The notes: a model not told the origin generated them from the letters alone. Positions 45,269-54,827 are shown, counted from the stretch's first letter. The stretch is 64,000 bases of DNA from Ruegeria sediminis (GCF_005938215.1 NZ_VCPD01000002.1:496001-560000), one strand, 5' to 3'. Made by a program: numbers and translations.

Positions 45269-48200
45269 ATGTTCTCAGCCCTTTTCATCAGCCGGCCGAA
45301 GCTGGCCCTGGTCATTTCGCTGGTCCTGACCATCATGGGGGCTATCGGCTACCTGGTCCTGCCGGTGGCGCAGTTCCCCGACATCACCCCGCCGGTCGTC
45401 AGCGTCACGGCCAACTACACCGGCGCCAATGCGGAAACCGTGGAGAACACCGTCGCCGCGCCGATCGAGGCGCAGGTCAACGGCGTGGACGACATGATCT
45501 ACATGACCTCCACGTCGGCCGACAACGGGGCCTACTCGCTGAACGTCACCTTCGAGGTGGGGACCGATCCCGACATCGCCGCAGTCAACGTGCAGAACCG
45601 GGTGGCGCAGGCGATGGCCTCGTTGCCGACCGAGGTGACGGCATCGGGCGTGGTAACGCAGAAGGCGTCTACCAACATGCTGATGGCGGTGACGCTGACC
45701 TCGCCCAACGACACCTATGACAGCGTTTTCCTGTCGAACTATGCCTCGATCAACCTCAAGGATGCGCTGGCCCGCATCCAGGGCGTCGGCAAGGCGGATG
45801 TTCTGACCAATCTGGAATACGCGATGCGCATCTGGATGGATCCGGACAAGATGGCGGCGCTGTCGATCGCTCCGGTCGACGTGATCAACGCCATCCGCGA
45901 GCAGAACATCGAGGTCTCGGCCGGTTCCATCGGCGCGCCGCCCGCGCCCGAGGGGCAGACGTTCCAGTACACGATCAAGACCAAGGGCCGCCTGACAACG
46001 GTCGACGAGTTTGCCAACATCGTGATCCGGACAGGCGACGCGGGGTCCATCGTGCGGGTGAAGGACATCGCCGAGGTGGAGTTGGGCGCGGAATTCTACG
46101 CGGCCTCGGGTTTCTATCAGGGCCACGCGGCCACGGTTCTGGGTGTCTACCAGGCCCCCGGCGCCAACGCGCTTGCGGTGGCAGAGCGGGTACGGGCAGA
46201 GCTCGAGCGCCTGTCCCGCGCCTTTCCGACGGATGTGGAATACCAGGTTCCCTTCGACACGACGGACTTCGTCGAGCAATCCCTGAACGATGTGGTCTCA
46301 ACGCTGATCATGACCTTCACCCTGGTGATCTCGGTCGTGTTCATCTTTCTGGGCAACTGGCGTGCGACCGTCATTCCGGCCGTCGCCATTCCAGTTTCGC
46401 TGATCGGCACCTTCGCCTTTCTGCTGGCGTTCGGCATGTCGCTCAACACCATTTCGCTGTTCGCGCTGGTGCTGGCCATCGGGATCGTGGTGGATGACGC
46501 CATCGTCGTGGTCGAAAACGTCGAGCGCATCATCGCCGAAGAGGGGTTGAGCCCGCCCGAGGCCACCCGCAAGGCCATGGGGCAGATCACCGGCCCGGTG
46601 ATCGCGACCACGCTGGTTCTGCTGGCGGTGTTCGTACCGGTTACCTTCATGCCGGGCATCAGCGGGCGGCTTTATTCGCAGTTCGCGGTGACCATCTCGA
46701 CCGCCGTGCTGATTTCGTCGATCAACGCCTTGACGCTGTCCCCTGCCCTGTGCGCGCTGGTGCTGAAGGCGCGCTCGGGCCCGCCCAAGGGTTTGCTTGC
46801 GCTGTTCGAAAAGCTGATCGGCACGGTCCGCGACGGCTATGTCTCGATCGTCCGGATGCTGCTGATCGTGCCGGTCATTTCAATCGGCATCATCGCGATG
46901 TTCGCCTTCGGCGCCGGGACGATCATGAACAACACGTCGAAAGGCTTCATCCCGCTCGAGGACAACGGCTATCTGTTCGTGGACGTGCAGTTGCCGGACG
47001 CGGCGACCCTGACCCGCACCGAGGTGGTGACCGCGCGGCTGAACGAAGAGCTGAGCGAAATCCCCGGCGTCGCGAACACGGTTCTTGTGAACGGGTTCTC
47101 GATGCTGAACGGGCTGACCCCGAACGGCGCGATGATCATCGTCAATCTGGACAACTGGGACGACCGGCAAAGCCCGGACCTGACCGCCGACGCCATCCTG
47201 GAGAAGATCCTCGCAATCGCCTGGGGTGAATCCGCGGCCTCGATCGTCGCCTTCAACCCGCCGCCCATTCAGGGTCTCGGCATGTCCGCGGGCGTCGAGA
47301 TGGAGGTGCAGCAGACCGGCGGCGGGTCGCCGCAGGATCTGTCCTCGGCGGTGGGATCTCTGGTCTATGCCGCCAACCAGCGGCCCGAGATCGCGCAGTC
47401 CTACACCACCTTCCGGGCGAACGTGCCGCAGATCTTCGTCGATCTCGACCGGGAGAAGGCCAAGACGCTGGAGGTCTCGGTGGCCGAGATCTTCCAGACC
47501 ATGCAGGCGCAGCTGGGATCGTACTACGTGAACGACTTCAACCTGTTCGGCCGGGTCTACCGGGTGATGATCCAGGCCGAGGGGTCGTATCGCGACAAGG
47601 TCGACGACATCGCAAACCTGTGGGTGCGCTCGACCAAGGGCGAGATGGTGCCGCTGGGCACGCTGGTCGATGTCGAGAACGTGCTGGGCCCGGTGCTGCT
47701 GAAGCGGCACAACCTGTTCCGTTCGGCCACGGTGACGGCGGTTCCGGCCGAGGGACTGTCCACGGGCGACGCGATCCAGGTGATGACCGAGGAATCCGCG
47801 ACCGCCCTGCCCCCGGGCTATGCCTTCGAATGGACCGGCACGGCGCAGCAGCAGCTGGCGTCGGGCAACCTGGTGTTGCTGATCCTGGGGCTGGCGATCC
47901 TGTTCGGGTACCTGTTCCTGGTCGGCCAGTACGAAAGCTGGACGATGCCGGTCTCGATCCTGCTGTCGGTCATCGTCGCCCTGTTCGGGGCGGTGACGGC
48001 TGTGGCAATCGTGGGGAGCGACATAAACCTATATACGCAGATCGGGATGATCATGCTGGTCGGGCTTGCCTCGAAGAACGGCATTCTGATCGTCGAATTC
48101 GCCATGGAGCAGCGGGCCAAGGGTCTTTCGATCCGCGATGCCGCGGCAGAGGCGGCACATCAGCGTTTCCGCGCGGTGATGATGACGGCGCTGTCCTTCC

Positions 48201-48427
48201 TGCTGGGCGTGGTCCCCCTGATGCTGGCCAGCGGCGCCGGGGCCGCAAGCCAGAAGGCCATCGGCTTCGCGGTGTTCGGCGGGATGCTGGCGGCGACGCT
48301 GTTCGGCGTGATTCTGGTGCCGGTGCTCTATGCGGTGATGCAAGGGTTCAGGGAGTGGATCAAGGGCGGCGGCGGCAAGGACCCCGAGCCGGAGCCGCTG
48401 GACGAGGCCACCACTCCGGCAGAATGA
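45269..48427 (+). CDS. RND multidrug efflux permease (AcrB/MexB type)
   Basis: Proton-driven efflux pump of 1052 aa, the usual length of the HAE1 family. The proton-relay Asp pair is D409-D410 in [16 protein letters not shown] (span 4), with two large periplasmic loops after spans 1 and 7. The N-terminus [20 protein letters not shown] is typical. It is translated directly after the adaptor. Substrates cannot be predicted. A bidirectional hairpin terminator follows. Confidence 0.95.
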   Translation: MFSALFISRPKLALVISLVLTIMGAIGYLVLPVAQFPDITPPVVSVTANYTGANAETVENTVAAPIEAQVNGVDDMIYMTSTSADNGAYSLNVTFEVGTDPDIAAVNVQNRVAQAMASLPTEVTASGVVTQKASTNMLMAVTLTSPNDTYDSVFLSNYASINLKDALARIQGVGKADVLTNLEYAMRIWMDPDKMAALSIAPVDVINAIREQNIEVSAGSIGAPPAPEGQTFQYTIKTKGRLTTVDEFANIVIRTGDAGSIVRVKDIAEVELGAEFYAASGFYQGHAATVLGVYQAPGANALAVAERVRAELERLSRAFPTDVEYQVPFDTTDFVEQSLNDVVSTLIMTFTLVISVVFIFLGNWRATVIPAVAIPVSLIGTFAFLLAFGMSLNTISLFALVLAIGIVVDDAIVVVENVERIIAEEGLSPPEATRKAMGQITGPVIATTLVLLAVFVPVTFMPGISGRLYSQFAVTISTAVLISSINALTLSPALCALVLKARSGPPKGLLALFEKLIGTVRDGYVSIVRMLLIVPVISIGIIAMFAFGAGTIMNNTSKGFIPLEDNGYLFVDVQLPDAATLTRTEVVTARLNEELSEIPGVANTVLVNGFSMLNGLTPNGAMIIVNLDNWDDRQSPDLTADAILEKILAIAWGESAASIVAFNPPPIQGLGMSAGVEMEVQQTGGGSPQDLSSAVGSLVYAANQRPEIAQSYTTFRANVPQIFVDLDREKAKTLEVSVAEIFQTMQAQLGSYYVNDFNLFGRVYRVMIQAEGSYRDKVDDIANLWVRSTKGEMVPLGTLVDVENVLGPVLLKRHNLFRSATVTAVPAEGLSTGDAIQVMTEESATALPPGYAFEWTGTAQQQLASGNLVLLILGLAILFGYLFLVGQYESWTMPVSILLSVIVALFGAVTAVAIVGSDINLYTQIGMIMLVGLASKNGILIVEFAMEQRAKGLSIRDAAAEAAHQRFRAVMMTALSFLLGVVPLMLASGAGAASQKAIGFAVFGGMLAATLFGVILVPVLYAVMQGFREWIKGGGGKDPEPEPLDEATTPAE

Positions 48428-48440
48428 ATGTCACGAACCG

Positions 48441-48474
48441 GAAACGCCCCATGCCGAAACATGGGGCGTTTTCT
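48441..48474. terminator. bidirectional terminator
   Basis: AACGCCCCAT, 8-nt loop, ATGGGGCGTT followed by TTC, and GAAA on the left side. Placed between the RND permease (+) and the hypothetical gene (-), it can serve both. Confidence 0.8.
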
Positions 48475-48506
48475 ATTGCTGGGGCCGGGACAGTACGTCG
48501 GGCCTT

Positions 48507-49004
48507 TCAGGTCGGATAGCCAAGCTTGCCGATCAACTGCCAGATGTCGCGGTTCGCGGTCGTCAGTTGCGTCAGGACCTTTTCGATCTGCACCATCGCT
48601 TCCTCGTCCACCGTATCGGAGCGCCCCAGCTTGATGTCCGTCTTGCGGTCTGCGATGCGCATCAGGATCGTCTTGGGCGCGCCGCTGTCCGGATCGAAGG
48701 AGTAGATGCAGTGATTGTACTTGTTGCGGATCCCCGACAGCTTGGCCAGCCGCTGCGTCTGTTCGAGTATGAGGTCGCGCACCTCCGGGTCGCGCCCTTC
48801 CATCTTTGCCAGCCTCTCGACCAGATCGATGCGGGCGCGGGTGGTGTTCAGCGTCAGGAAGGTGATGACCGCGACATCCTTGTTGGTGCCGCTCAGCCCG
48901 GCGATCAGGTGGATCAGCAGGCTTTCGGTGTTCGTCCACATGTAGTTCAACCGCCCGACCAGCAGGATCAGGCGGTCGAACCGTGTCTCGGGGCCGCTAT
49001 TCAA
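48507..49004 (-). CDS. hypothetical helical protein coupled to the LuxR-type gene
   Basis: Protein of about 165 aa, mostly helical: RLILLVGRLNYMWTNTESLL, then segments such as TRARIDLVERLAKMEG and GIRNKYNHCIYSF. The pattern recalls small proteins sometimes annotated as unknown next to regulators; I cannot name a family. A TTG start at 49004 overlaps the stop of the LuxR-type gene, with AGGG upstream; an in-frame open frame continues to 49094. It is the last gene of a two-gene minus-strand unit divergent from the secretion cluster. Confidence 0.55.
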   Translation of the reverse strand: MNSGPETRFDRLILLVGRLNYMWTNTESLLIHLIAGLSGTNKDVAVITFLTLNTTRARIDLVERLAKMEGRDPEVRDLILEQTQRLAKLSGIRNKYNHCIYSFDPDSGAPKTILMRIADRKTDIKLGRSDTVDEEAMVQIEKVLTQLTTANRDIWQLIGKLGYPT

Positions 49005-49764
49005 CGGAGCCCTGGCGCGAGTCCCTCGGCGCCACCTCGTGATAGAAATGGGCGGCGGCGGTTCGGTTGCTGACTCCGATCTTGCCGACGACATTGTGCA
49101 TGTGCAGCTTGACCGTGTGTTCGGTGATGCCGAGCTTTGACGCGATGATCTTGTTGCTTTCGCCGTGGGACACCAGGCGCAGCACCTGCTTTTCCCGGCG
49201 GGTCAACTGCTCGTAGAGCTTCTTGTTGCCGTCCCCGGGGCCCGCTACGGAGATGCCGTTTTTGCGGGCGGGGCTGGCCACGCCATCGCCATTCGCGCTT
49301 TCCAGGGAATCGACGAAGATCGTCGGCAGGAAAAGCTCGTCATGCAGCAGCAGGCGCAGGATGGACCGCCAGACGTCGGGCGCGACGTTCATCGGCAGAT
49401 AGCCGATATCGCCGTGCCGCTTGCGATCCCAGTGCATGAAAAGAGAGCGCGCGGCGTCTTCCTTGCGGTAGGCGAAGGCGATGCAGCCCGACCCGGCCGC
49501 CTCGAGATACTGCTCGGGCCTGCTGAGCAGGTCATCCTGCAGCAGCTGATCCACGACAAGCATCTGCAAATCCGGCACGGCGCCGTCGAAGCTGTTCATC
49601 GCCTGCTCCAGAGTCTCGTGGCGCTGCGCCTCGACTCCGAATTCGGACTGAACGCTTCTGAGGGTCTGGTTGGAAAAGAACAGTTCCTTTCCCAGGAACA
49701 ACACCGACATGCCGCTTGGCTCAGTCGATTGATCTGTAATTTCACTAGTTAACGGGAGGCTCAT
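48997..49764 (-). CDS. LuxR-type transcriptional regulator
   Basis: Regulator of 255 aa with a C-terminal GerE/LuxR HTH (about 187-240; LTRREKQVLRLVSHGESNKI, then IASKLGITEHTVKLHMHNVV). The N-terminal 150 residues look like a degenerate receiver (SVLFLGKELFFSNQTL, LQMLVVDQLL), like the CsgD-type architecture. It is divergent from the low-complexity and secretion genes across 681 bp that holds a CtrA-type box and GTACGAG repeats. It is the best local candidate to control that cluster; this is inference from position. Confidence 0.85.
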   Translation of the reverse strand: MSLPLTSEITDQSTEPSGMSVLFLGKELFFSNQTLRSVQSEFGVEAQRHETLEQAMNSFDGAVPDLQMLVVDQLLQDDLLSRPEQYLEAAGSGCIAFAYRKEDAARSLFMHWDRKRHGDIGYLPMNVAPDVWRSILRLLLHDELFLPTIFVDSLESANGDGVASPARKNGISVAGPGDGNKKLYEQLTRREKQVLRLVSHGESNKIIASKLGITEHTVKLHMHNVVGKIGVSNRTAAAHFYHEVAPRDSRQGSVE

Positions 49765-49934
49765 TGGCTCCTCCGGATGAGAATCTTAACCACATAACGG
49801 CGGGGCCAAAACAAGAAGAACCACCGCCCCGAACTTACTGCGTTTTTATATTGGATCGTTCAAATATTGTGCGTTCCAACATAGCTGAAAGTTCTGAATC
49901 CATCAATAGACGGTTGCCGGTCCGATTCAAGCGA

Positions 49935-49949
49935 TTAACGGATTATTAA
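49935..49949. promoter_or_regulatory. CtrA-type binding box
   Basis: TTAA-CGGATTA-TTAA matches the full TTAA-N7-TTAA consensus of the alphaproteobacterial cell-cycle/motility regulator CtrA. It also sits in a TAACGG/CCGTTA inverted repeat (49936-49955). It is 171 nt before the LuxR-type start and about 500 nt before the low-complexity gene. Confidence 0.65.
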
Positions 49950-50204
49950 CCGTTAGTTCTAGATTCCATGCACAAATCGCCAAAAAGCCTGACCATTGTG
50001 TCTGGTTTCGAAATTTGCGGCTCTTCTCTGGCCTATATGTGGCGATTCTTGGGCAGGGCGAAAACCACACCAGGCATCAATCGAGCAATAATTTCACTTC
50101 TTTTCAGCTAGATAACCACCCTACATCGTTTGTCCAGCTATGCACCGTGCCACCTCCTTGCCACGATGATCCGGCTTCGTTGAGAAGTTTTTTGTTAACC
50201 GTGT

Positions 50205-50339
50205 GTACGAGTAGCCAGCATATTTCGCGATTCGCCTCGTACATGGTTTCCCGGCTTGGCCGGAGGGGGGAGGTGAAGCGCTGAACGAACCTCAAGACAT
50301 GTAAGTTTTGCGAGTGCCGCTGGGTACGAGTGTACGAGT
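50205..50339. repeat. GTACGAG motif cluster
   Basis: GTACGAG occurs at 50205, 50324 and 50332 on the plus strand and at 50236-50242 on the minus strand. The copies at 50324 and 50332 form a direct 8-bp tandem (GTACGAGT GTACGAGT). They lie 107-241 nt before the start of the low-complexity gene, a range used by activators. Confidence 0.6.
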
Positions 50340-50445
50340 ACGGCCGTGTCTGGCCACACATCGTAAATCCCAAATCATCTGAAACCACGCCTCATACTGC
50401 CTTGTAGATAGAGTGGCAGTCAGGCGAAATGAATGGATTACTGAG

Positions 50446-52698
50446 ATGTCACAAAGAAACAACAACCTTTTCGTCCCTGTTGATGAAGTGAACGTGGATA
50501 TTGAATCTGTCGAAGTCGACAGCACCGTCATCATTCCTGGTGCGGAAATTGAAGCTGATATCGACAACCAAGAGCAGCAGCAGCAGCAGGATCTGGATAA
50601 TACCAACGCGGCTGACGCTGACGCCAAGGCAGCAGCCGCGGCCGCTTCCGAGTCCGGTGCCGAGCAAGGCCAGGAACAGGGCCAGGAACAGGGCCAGGAT
50701 CAAGCCCAGGATCAGAAACAGGCCCAGAAACAAGATCAGGACCAGGACACGGTTGTCGCCAATGCCAACACCAACGGCGGTGACGACGACAACACCAACA
50801 ACAACGCCAACAACATCAATATCGACTTTGGCGGCGGCGAGTGGATTCCGCGCGACGACGACATCATCGATATCGATAATTCTGATGTCGGCACGGCAGT
50901 CGGCGCAGGCCGCGATGTTGACTATGATCCCGGCGATGACCTGAATCTGAACGTTTCGCAGAATGGCGCTGGCAACGACTTCTCGTCGATCAATGCCCAG
51001 TATGCCCACTTGAGCGACGATGACTATCTTGAAGACGCCAAGGTCTCGAACGACGGATCGTTCTCGCAGAGCGGCAACGCGACGGGCGGCTACGCCTATG
51101 CTGAAGAAGGCATCAAGTCCGAACAGGACGGCGGCAACTCTGGCTACGGCGGCACGACCTATGCTGGTGATGCAAAAGCCGACGTTGAAGGCGGAGACGT
51201 CGAAGCGAAGAGCGACGACACCGGTGATGCGGATGCCGACGCCAAGGGCGGCAACGCCGGCGACGGCGGCGGCGCGCACAATGCAAGCCTGGGCTTTGGC
51301 CTGAACGGCGCGCATGCCGATGGTGACAGCGACGGCGGCGACGGCGGCGACGCAGACGCCGATGCGAAGAGCGAGAACGAGTCGAAGTCCGACGCGGATG
51401 CTGACGGCGACGCCGGTGACGGCGGTGCGGCAGTTTCGATTGGTCTTGGCCTGGGTCTCGGCCTGTCCGGTTCGGAAGCTGACAGCGAAGCCAAAGGCGG
51501 CGAGAACGACTCGGATTCGAAAACCGAAGCTGAAACCGACGTCGACAACGACTCTGACGCCAAAGGCGCAGACGGCGGCAACGGCAACGCCGGTGCTCTG
51601 GGCGTGACCGCAAACGACAGCGACGGCGGCAACCTCGGCGGCGCAGCTGGCGGCTCGAACCTCGGACTGGGTCTGGGTGCAGGCGCAGCCGGAAGTACTG
51701 CTGACGGTGCTGGCGGTAACGGCGGCCATGGCTTCGCAGGTCTGGTTGAAGCGGCAATCGCAGCGTTGAACCAGGAGATCCTGGGCGGCGGAGAAGAAGC
51801 CGAAACCGAAGATCCTTCCCACGAGACGAACGACGGTGACAACAGCGCAGGCACTGCCGGCAACAACACCGCGGACGCTGGTGGCGATGGTGGAAACGGC
51901 AACGGCGGCGCCGCTGACAGCGATGTCGATGCCCAAGGCGTTGGCGATCAGACCGCTGGCGACGCGGACAACGATCAGGACACCACAGTCAATGGTGCGG
52001 CCAACTCGGCCCAGGATCCTGACGCCACCGGCGGCGCAGGCGGCAACAACACCGCCAATGGCACTGCCAACGGACCGGCCACGTCCAACTCTGCAACCGA
52101 CGGCACCGGCGGTGACGCGACCAGCGACACGGCGACTGCGAACTCTGCAGGCAACGGCGCAGGTTCGGTCGACGCGGACAACAATGCCGGCGGCGGCGGC
52201 GGAACCGACAACGACGCGGACGCCGACTCTGACGGTTGGGCGGACAGCCTTGCCGACGCGATCGCCGGATACGGTGGCGCAGCCATGAGCGACAACGACG
52301 CCACTGCGAATGGCGCTGTCAACGCTGCTGGCGCAGCCAACGGCGGCGGCGGCGGCGGCACCGGCGACAACTGGGCGACTGCTGGAACCAGCGGAAACTC
52401 GGTGGCCAGTGCAACCGGTAACGGCGACACCTTTGGTGGCGGCAACACCGGTGGCGACGCAATGGGCGCCAACTCGGGTGCCGGCGGATCTGGCGGCTTC
52501 GGCGGTCAGTGGGGCTCGGGAGCCGGCGACGATGTCGTGAACGGCGAATCCTACGCCTCGGCAGCTGCTGTGGTCGATACGGCGGCCTTCAACCAGTCGA
52601 TCGTGATGGGCGCGAACGTGCTCGGCAACTCGGTCGATACCACCATGGTTGGCGGCAACATGAGCTCGGCCTACTCGAGCGACGACACCGAAGTCTAA
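50446..52698 (+). CDS. giant low-complexity Asp/Gly/Ala/Asn-rich protein, putative T1SS cargo
   Basis: 750-residue protein with no recognised family. Residues 1-45 are non-repetitive; 46-100 are Gln/Asp/Asn-rich (QEQQQQQ, QGQEQGQ repeats); 100-725 are repeats of short D/A/G/N/S units such as DADADAK, GGNGG and GDGG, broken by three Gly-Leu runs (near 283, 333-343 and 403-412) and one amphipathic helix (near 430-450). No Cys, very few aromatics, strongly acidic. No signal peptide and no RTX nonapeptides. The last 29 residues contain GANVLGNSVDTTMVGGN, a motif also found in the next protein. It precedes that protein and a type I exporter, so secretion is inferred. ATG at 50446. Confidence 0.8.
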   Translation: MSQRNNNLFVPVDEVNVDIESVEVDSTVIIPGAEIEADIDNQEQQQQQDLDNTNAADADAKAAAAAASESGAEQGQEQGQEQGQDQAQDQKQAQKQDQDQDTVVANANTNGGDDDNTNNNANNINIDFGGGEWIPRDDDIIDIDNSDVGTAVGAGRDVDYDPGDDLNLNVSQNGAGNDFSSINAQYAHLSDDDYLEDAKVSNDGSFSQSGNATGGYAYAEEGIKSEQDGGNSGYGGTTYAGDAKADVEGGDVEAKSDDTGDADADAKGGNAGDGGGAHNASLGFGLNGAHADGDSDGGDGGDADADAKSENESKSDADADGDAGDGGAAVSIGLGLGLGLSGSEADSEAKGGENDSDSKTEAETDVDNDSDAKGADGGNGNAGALGVTANDSDGGNLGGAAGGSNLGLGLGAGAAGSTADGAGGNGGHGFAGLVEAAIAALNQEILGGGEEAETEDPSHETNDGDNSAGTAGNNTADAGGDGGNGNGGAADSDVDAQGVGDQTAGDADNDQDTTVNGAANSAQDPDATGGAGGNNTANGTANGPATSNSATDGTGGDATSDTATANSAGNGAGSVDADNNAGGGGGTDNDADADSDGWADSLADAIAGYGGAAMSDNDATANGAVNAAGAANGGGGGGTGDNWATAGTSGNSVASATGNGDTFGGGNTGGDAMGANSGAGGSGGFGGQWGSGAGDDVVNGESYASAAAVVDTAAFNQSIVMGANVLGNSVDTTMVGGNMSSAYSSDDTEV

Positions 52699-52717
52699 GT
52701 ACTTTCAACGAGAAACG

Positions 52718-52740
52718 CCGGGGCCACAATGTGGCCCCGG
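52718..52740 (+). other. hairpin between the two putative cargo genes
   Basis: CCGGGGCCAC, AAT, GTGGCCCCGG: a 10-bp stem with a tight loop 19 nt after the stop, without a T-tract. It could limit read-through or protect the 3' end, giving more of the first cargo than of the downstream genes. Confidence 0.55.
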
Positions 52741-52798
52741 CACAGCATAGCCCGGTTCCGGAAATTTGCTGCCGGGATGGGCGATAAGGAAAACTGAC

Positions 52799-54787
52799 AT
52801 GGCACTTGACAGCATTTCCGAACAGATTGCCCATTTCATTGGTGTTTTTGACCTAACGATTGAACAGGCCAGGCTCCGCGACCAGTACGAGGAATTCACG
52901 GCGCTGAGACGCCAGGCCGAAATTGACGGGCTGGATGATCCGATCAGGATCAAGGTCCACGTTGATCTTGAGCCCGACCCGGGCAACTACAAGCCTCTCG
53001 ACTACAAATTCAAGGAACTGCCCCCTTCCGAGATCGCACCTCCGGATTTGGGCCCCGGCATCATCGAAGGACCGGTGGAGACGCAGAATGGCGGTTCGGA
53101 CGCCCCGGCTCCCCAGGACGTGCTGCTAGCCGGAAATGATGCAGCGGCGCGCCTCATCATGATGGCCGAGAATCCTGAGCCGGATAACGAGTACCAGGGT
53201 TCGGCCGTGACCTTCACGGCGCAGTACATCTACATGAGCGACAACGACACGCTTGGCACGGGCGACTTCCGCGACACCGGCGAGATGATCGCGAAGGCCG
53301 AGGCCTTGTTCAACCATGCCGAGGCGATGCATGCGCTGGCCGTTCCGGGCTGGAGCATCGAAAGCTTCCTGTCGGTCAGCAACGTCGAAGCCATCGCCGA
53401 AGCGATGAAGGCGGAGTACAGCTCGGACATCGAGGGACTCGTGGTTCACCGCTTCCACGGCGAAGACGCGGTCGGCATCATCGTGAACGGCGAATATGTC
53501 GAGGAAATGCCCACGTGGGACGATCTTCTGCCGCACTACCACAAGCCGGCCGAGGAAGAAGAAGACGCGGACGGCCTGACGGAAAAAGACCTGCCGGCCG
53601 AGTGGGACCGGTCGAAAGACGAGGAATTCGAGGACGGGCATACCGTGATCGTCGGTGGAAACCTGGCGATCAACGAAGCCAACATCCAGATCGGCTGGGT
53701 TGACGCGCCCTACATCGCGCTCGGCGGCAAGTCGATCAGCCTGACGATGATCAGCCAGGTGGCGATCGTGTCGGACCGCGATCAGGGCGGCCAGGGCGGC
53801 AAAGGTTCCGGCACGGATGTCTACCAGGTGTCGAACATCGAGACCGTGTCCAACCCGGCGACCTGGATACCTTCGGACGAGGACGACGCCACCGACCAAC
53901 CGTCTTTCCTGACGGTCGACTGGATCCAGGGCGACCTCGTGGTCACCAACTTCATCAAGCAGATCATCGACGCGACGGACATCGATCACATCAGCACCGA
54001 AATCTCGGCGTCTTCGTCCTATTTCGCGCTTGGTGACAACGATCTGTTCAACAGCAACACGATCCTTCAGCTCGGCAGCTACTACGACCTGATCCTGATC
54101 GGCGGGAACATGATTTCGATCGACATGATCTTCCAGACGCTGGCGCTGATGGACGACGACGTGCTGTCCGGCATGGGCTCGTATGGCGGAGCGGCAGACG
54201 CATCGGACAACAACCTGCTGATGAACCAGGCAAGCGTGAAGACCATGGGTCAGGACACGCATGACGTTCCCTCTGCGAACCTCACCGACGCGCTTTCCTA
54301 CCAAAAAATGGACAATGAGGCGCTGGAGCAAGCATTGTTGAGCGATCCGATGTTCGCCGGCATGGAACAGATGCGCGTTCTCAAGATCGACGGCAGCCTG
54401 CTGCAGGTCAACATCGTCGAACAGATCACGAAACTGAGCGATCAGGACGACGTGCATCTGCTGGGCGGCGGAGCCAACGCCGCCGCGGTCGTCGCAGGCA
54501 GCAATGCCATGCTGAACTCGGCCAGCATCACGAAATTAGGTGTTGATTCAGTGGTGATGGCGAATTCCGAGGAGTATTCGGACCTGCTGTTGCATCAGGC
54601 CAGTTTGATGGACACGCCCGAAGACGAAGCCGGCGGAGACGAATTGGTGAACGAGGCGATTGCCTTCCTCATGGAGGACGGACAACTCCCCGACGCTGCG
54701 CAGAATGGCTCGGGTCTGCAGGGGTACGGCCCGGAAGATCTGGATCAGTCGACGACTGTTGACGGAATGCAGAGTATGCTGGCTTAA
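52799..54787 (+). CDS. motif-repeat acidic protein, putative T1SS cargo
   Basis: 662-residue acidic protein. About 1-280 is non-repetitive, with HxH-like and EEEED stretches; from 131 on two degenerate motifs recur. Motif A (hxGxxhxhxxhxQxxxxxDxD) is at 131-154, 306-328, 375-397, 431-453 and 528-550; motif B (GxNxxxNxAxIxxhG) at 283-299, 409-427, 470-486 and 565-583. The regular Gly/Asn/Gln/hydrophobic spacing suggests a beta-solenoid or curli-like fold. No signal peptide, no RTX repeats. AAGGA precedes the ATG. Directly upstream of the T1SS ABC exporter. I recall such genes annotated only as 'type I secretion protein'. Confidence 0.8.
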   Translation: MALDSISEQIAHFIGVFDLTIEQARLRDQYEEFTALRRQAEIDGLDDPIRIKVHVDLEPDPGNYKPLDYKFKELPPSEIAPPDLGPGIIEGPVETQNGGSDAPAPQDVLLAGNDAAARLIMMAENPEPDNEYQGSAVTFTAQYIYMSDNDTLGTGDFRDTGEMIAKAEALFNHAEAMHALAVPGWSIESFLSVSNVEAIAEAMKAEYSSDIEGLVVHRFHGEDAVGIIVNGEYVEEMPTWDDLLPHYHKPAEEEEDADGLTEKDLPAEWDRSKDEEFEDGHTVIVGGNLAINEANIQIGWVDAPYIALGGKSISLTMISQVAIVSDRDQGGQGGKGSGTDVYQVSNIETVSNPATWIPSDEDDATDQPSFLTVDWIQGDLVVTNFIKQIIDATDIDHISTEISASSSYFALGDNDLFNSNTILQLGSYYDLILIGGNMISIDMIFQTLALMDDDVLSGMGSYGGAADASDNNLLMNQASVKTMGQDTHDVPSANLTDALSYQKMDNEALEQALLSDPMFAGMEQMRVLKIDGSLLQVNIVEQITKLSDQDDVHLLGGGANAAAVVAGSNAMLNSASITKLGVDSVVMANSEEYSDLLLHQASLMDTPEDEAGGDELVNEAIAFLMEDGQLPDAAQNGSGLQGYGPEDLDQSTTVDGMQSMLA

Positions 54788-54827
54788 TAGCCACTCTTTC
54801 GGATACGAGTTTTTTGGTGGTCAAAGT

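Larger units (their letters stand above)
49765..50445. other. 681-bp AT-richer divergent regulatory region
   Basis: No gene is supported here; a short open frame at its left end has no ribosome binding site. The region is visibly AT-richer than the flanks and contains a TTAA-N7-TTAA box (49935-49949), a half-site TTAACC near 50195, a G-rich stretch near 50265, and four GTACGAG motifs between 50205 and 50339. The unusually long spacer suggests complex control or a long untranslated leader of the low-complexity gene. Confidence 0.6.

Noticed and set aside
49764-49949. 61-codon frame at the left of the 681-bp spacer
   Set aside because: No ribosome binding site, odd composition and overlap with the LuxR-type promoter and the CtrA-type box.
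50449-51936. 495-codon antisense frame inside the low-complexity gene, Val/Ala/Ile-rich
   Set aside because: It is the complement of GNC-type codons (Asp, Asn, Gly, Ala) giving Val/Ala/Ile repeats; no start signals, no independent evidence.
50446-52698. CRISPR-like or minisatellite DNA array in the low-complexity gene
   Set aside because: The repeats are at the amino acid level with irregular length; no constant DNA unit with regular spacers.
52718-52740. Hairpin after the low-complexity gene as a true terminator
   Set aside because: No T-tract follows, and downstream genes of the cluster would lack an obvious promoter; listed only as a hairpin.
50446-54787. RTX calcium-binding repeats in the putative T1SS cargo
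   Set aside because: Gly/Asp-rich stretches exist but the ordered GGxGxDxhx nonapeptide is not found in either protein.
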